Shown here one piece after another: positions 40,955-41,744 of a DNA stretch of 41,744 bases. The stretch's first letter is position 1. The number at the start of each line of letters is the position of its first letter. The stretch covers positions 1-41,744 of the forward strand of contig CAZBUB010000022.1 in NCBI GenBank assembly GCA_964494985.1, in the 5' to 3' direction. The notes below the pieces were generated by a model. The model had not been told where the DNA came from, ran no database searches, and worked only from the letters and a program-made list of their open reading frames with translations. The stretch is from CAZBUB01 sp964494985. GTDB lineage: Bacteria > Desulfobacterota > Desulfovibrionia > Desulfovibrionales > Desulfothermaceae. A program made the position numbers and the translations under genes.

Positions 40955-41097
40955 TACTCTATACCAATACAGCTAAGGCAGATGCTGATGCCCTTTTCTA
41001 AAACAGCCTCCACTTCCCCGGTATTGATGCCGGTGACCAGGAGGATAAGGAATAGCAGGAGCAAAATGTACGTTATTCTGTAACTTGTTTTGACCAT
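40954..41097 (-). CDS. CD1871A-like CXXC membrane peptide
   Basis: A 47-residue peptide, too short for usual ORF cut-offs. One N-terminal transmembrane helix (YILLLLFLILLVTG) is followed by TGEVEAVLEKGISIC and a closing CLSCIGIE. The ending I-C-L-x-C-I-G-I and the VLEKxIxIC context match the 'CD1871A family CXXC motif-containing protein' group as I remember it. The ATG at 41097 starts 32 bases after the thioredoxin stop; the stop overlaps the next gene's ATG. A thiol pair at the membrane surface between a thioredoxin and a polyferredoxin suggests a thiol-electron relay. Confidence 0.72.
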   Translation of the reverse strand: MVKTSYRITYILLLLFLILLVTGINTGEVEAVLEKGISICLSCIGIE

Positions 41098-41128
41098 ACT
41101 AGACTCCCTGTAGACTTGCAGGGCCAAT

Positions 41129-41620
41129 CTATTCCCGGCAGCTCCGCAAGAGCTCGTTTATTTTGTCCTCCAGCTCGGCCTTGGACCATCCCCCTGTGGT
41201 CTTCTTTTCTGTATCATTTTGCACAAGCAGCTTATAGGGTACCACGGAGATATCGTAAGCTTGCATGACTTCCTCTCCACCCCAGAATACAGGGTAGGTT
41301 AGCTCCTCCTGGTCCACAATTTTCTGGATTGCGTTGGGGTAGCCAAAGTCAAGACTGATCACGAACAGGCCCAGCCCCTGATCCTTGTAGCGTTCAAACA
41401 TCTCCTGATATATGGGCATTTCCCGGCGGCAGGCACTGCATCTGGAGGTGACGAAGGAAACGATTACTAGACAGTGATCACTATTGAGCAGTTTTTCTAC
41501 TTCTTGCGGCTCAATGGGCTCTACCTCATTGGCCCAGGTCTCAGACTGCATGAATGACAAAAAGGCAACCACAAGAATTAGGCTCCAGGCCCAGAGGGTT
41601 TTTTTGCATCCAGCTTGCAT
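41129..41620 (-). CDS. Exported TlpA/ResA-like thioredoxin
   Basis: This 163-residue protein has an N-terminal signal sequence (KKTLWAWSLILVVAFLSFM...ETWA) and a thioredoxin-fold domain with active site R-C61-SA-C64-RREMP and a cis-Pro region in ISVVPYKLLV. This places it in the periplasm or membrane-facing as a TlpA/ResA-like thiol oxidoreductase. The ATG at 41620 has AAGGA upstream; a longer frame to 41701 lacks a signal. It is the first gene of a three-gene operon with the CXXC peptide and the membrane polyferredoxin, which may return electrons to it. The substrate is unknown. Confidence 0.85.
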   Translation of the reverse strand: MQAGCKKTLWAWSLILVVAFLSFMQSETWANEVEPIEPQEVEKLLNSDHCLVIVSFVTSRCSACRREMPIYQEMFERYKDQGLGLFVISLDFGYPNAIQKIVDQEELTYPVFWGGEEVMQAYDISVVPYKLLVQNDTEKKTTGGWSKAELEDKINELLRSCRE

Positions 41621-41744
41621 AGTTTGTCCTTTTGTTTGCGATATTATTTTTACTGATAACTGATAATGCTTTTTCATGCAATCCCAGCGGTAATTATTCA
41701 CTAGGTCCGGGGATTTTAATTTTGCTCTGCGACGGAGAAGTGCA

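Noticed and set aside
1..41744. tRNA, rRNA or CRISPR array
   Set aside because: I looked through all gaps over 100 bases and saw no cloverleaf with TTCGA-like loop, no rRNA-like blocks and no regularly spaced repeats; a tRNAscan or CRISPR search would settle this.

Overview
The window looks like chromosomal DNA of a strictly anaerobic, Desulfovibrio-like member of the Desulfobacterota. The evidence is indirect but consistent: rubrerythrin, a decayed superoxide reductase, a rhodanese-ferritin fusion, a DsrE-family protein, an aldehyde:ferredoxin oxidoreductase, a nitrogenase cluster with nifI1/nifI2 between nifH and nifD, membrane polyferredoxin, and a probable selenoprotein. No rRNA, tRNA, CRISPR array or intact transposase was seen. 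The species cannot be named from sequence reading alone.

Layout. 1-3.7 kb is a decaying strip: an Rpn/YhgA-type nuclease remnant with an in-frame stop, a superoxide reductase broken by a one-base deletion, a VapC-like PIN fragment and the 3' end of a 3-hydroxyisobutyryl-CoA hydrolase-like gene. Intact DUF423, rubrerythrin and NUDIX genes lie among them. 3.7-11.4 kb is housekeeping: citrate synthase, a small Cys-rich protein with a one-cluster ferredoxin, a J-domain protein, an AEC transporter, an Uup-type ABC-F ATPase and an aldo/keto reductase. 11.4-13.4 kb holds a thiol/sulfur group: trxB, a downstream thioredoxin whose first active-site Cys codon is UGA (probable selenocysteine, U-P-A-C) and a DsrE-like gene. 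13.9-16.4 kb is a cobalamin riboswitch and terminator followed by a two-cluster ferredoxin and an AOR-family tungsto-enzyme.

16.7-29.0 kb is a compact nitrogen-fixation locus. nifV is divergent from nifH-nifI1-nifI2-nifD-nifK-nifE-nifN-nifB, and nifA converges on nifB. A textbook sigma-54 -24/-12 promoter precedes nifH, so NifA with RpoN most likely drives the long operon. NifI1/NifI2 would give post-translational ammonium switch-off, NifV supplies homocitrate, and NifB/NifE/NifN build FeMo-co. Active-site residues of NifH, NifD and NifK are intact, so this is a probably functional Mo nitrogenase with the Clostridium-type NifD insertion.

29.2-41.7 kb is mixed: a degenerate NUDIX protein, a rhodanese-ferritin fusion, a cation/proton antiporter, a UbiA/MenA-like prenyltransferase with a CPBP protease, a c-di-GMP (GGDEF-EAL) gene in operon with an HDOD gene, a beta-barrel outer-membrane protein, a nested palindromic repeat, a hypothetical protein, and a three-gene redox operon (exported TlpA-like thioredoxin, a 47-residue CXXC membrane peptide and a membrane polyferredoxin). 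The most notable item is the UGA-containing thioredoxin, which a standard gene caller would break or miss. Next is cobalamin-riboswitch control of an AOR-type enzyme.
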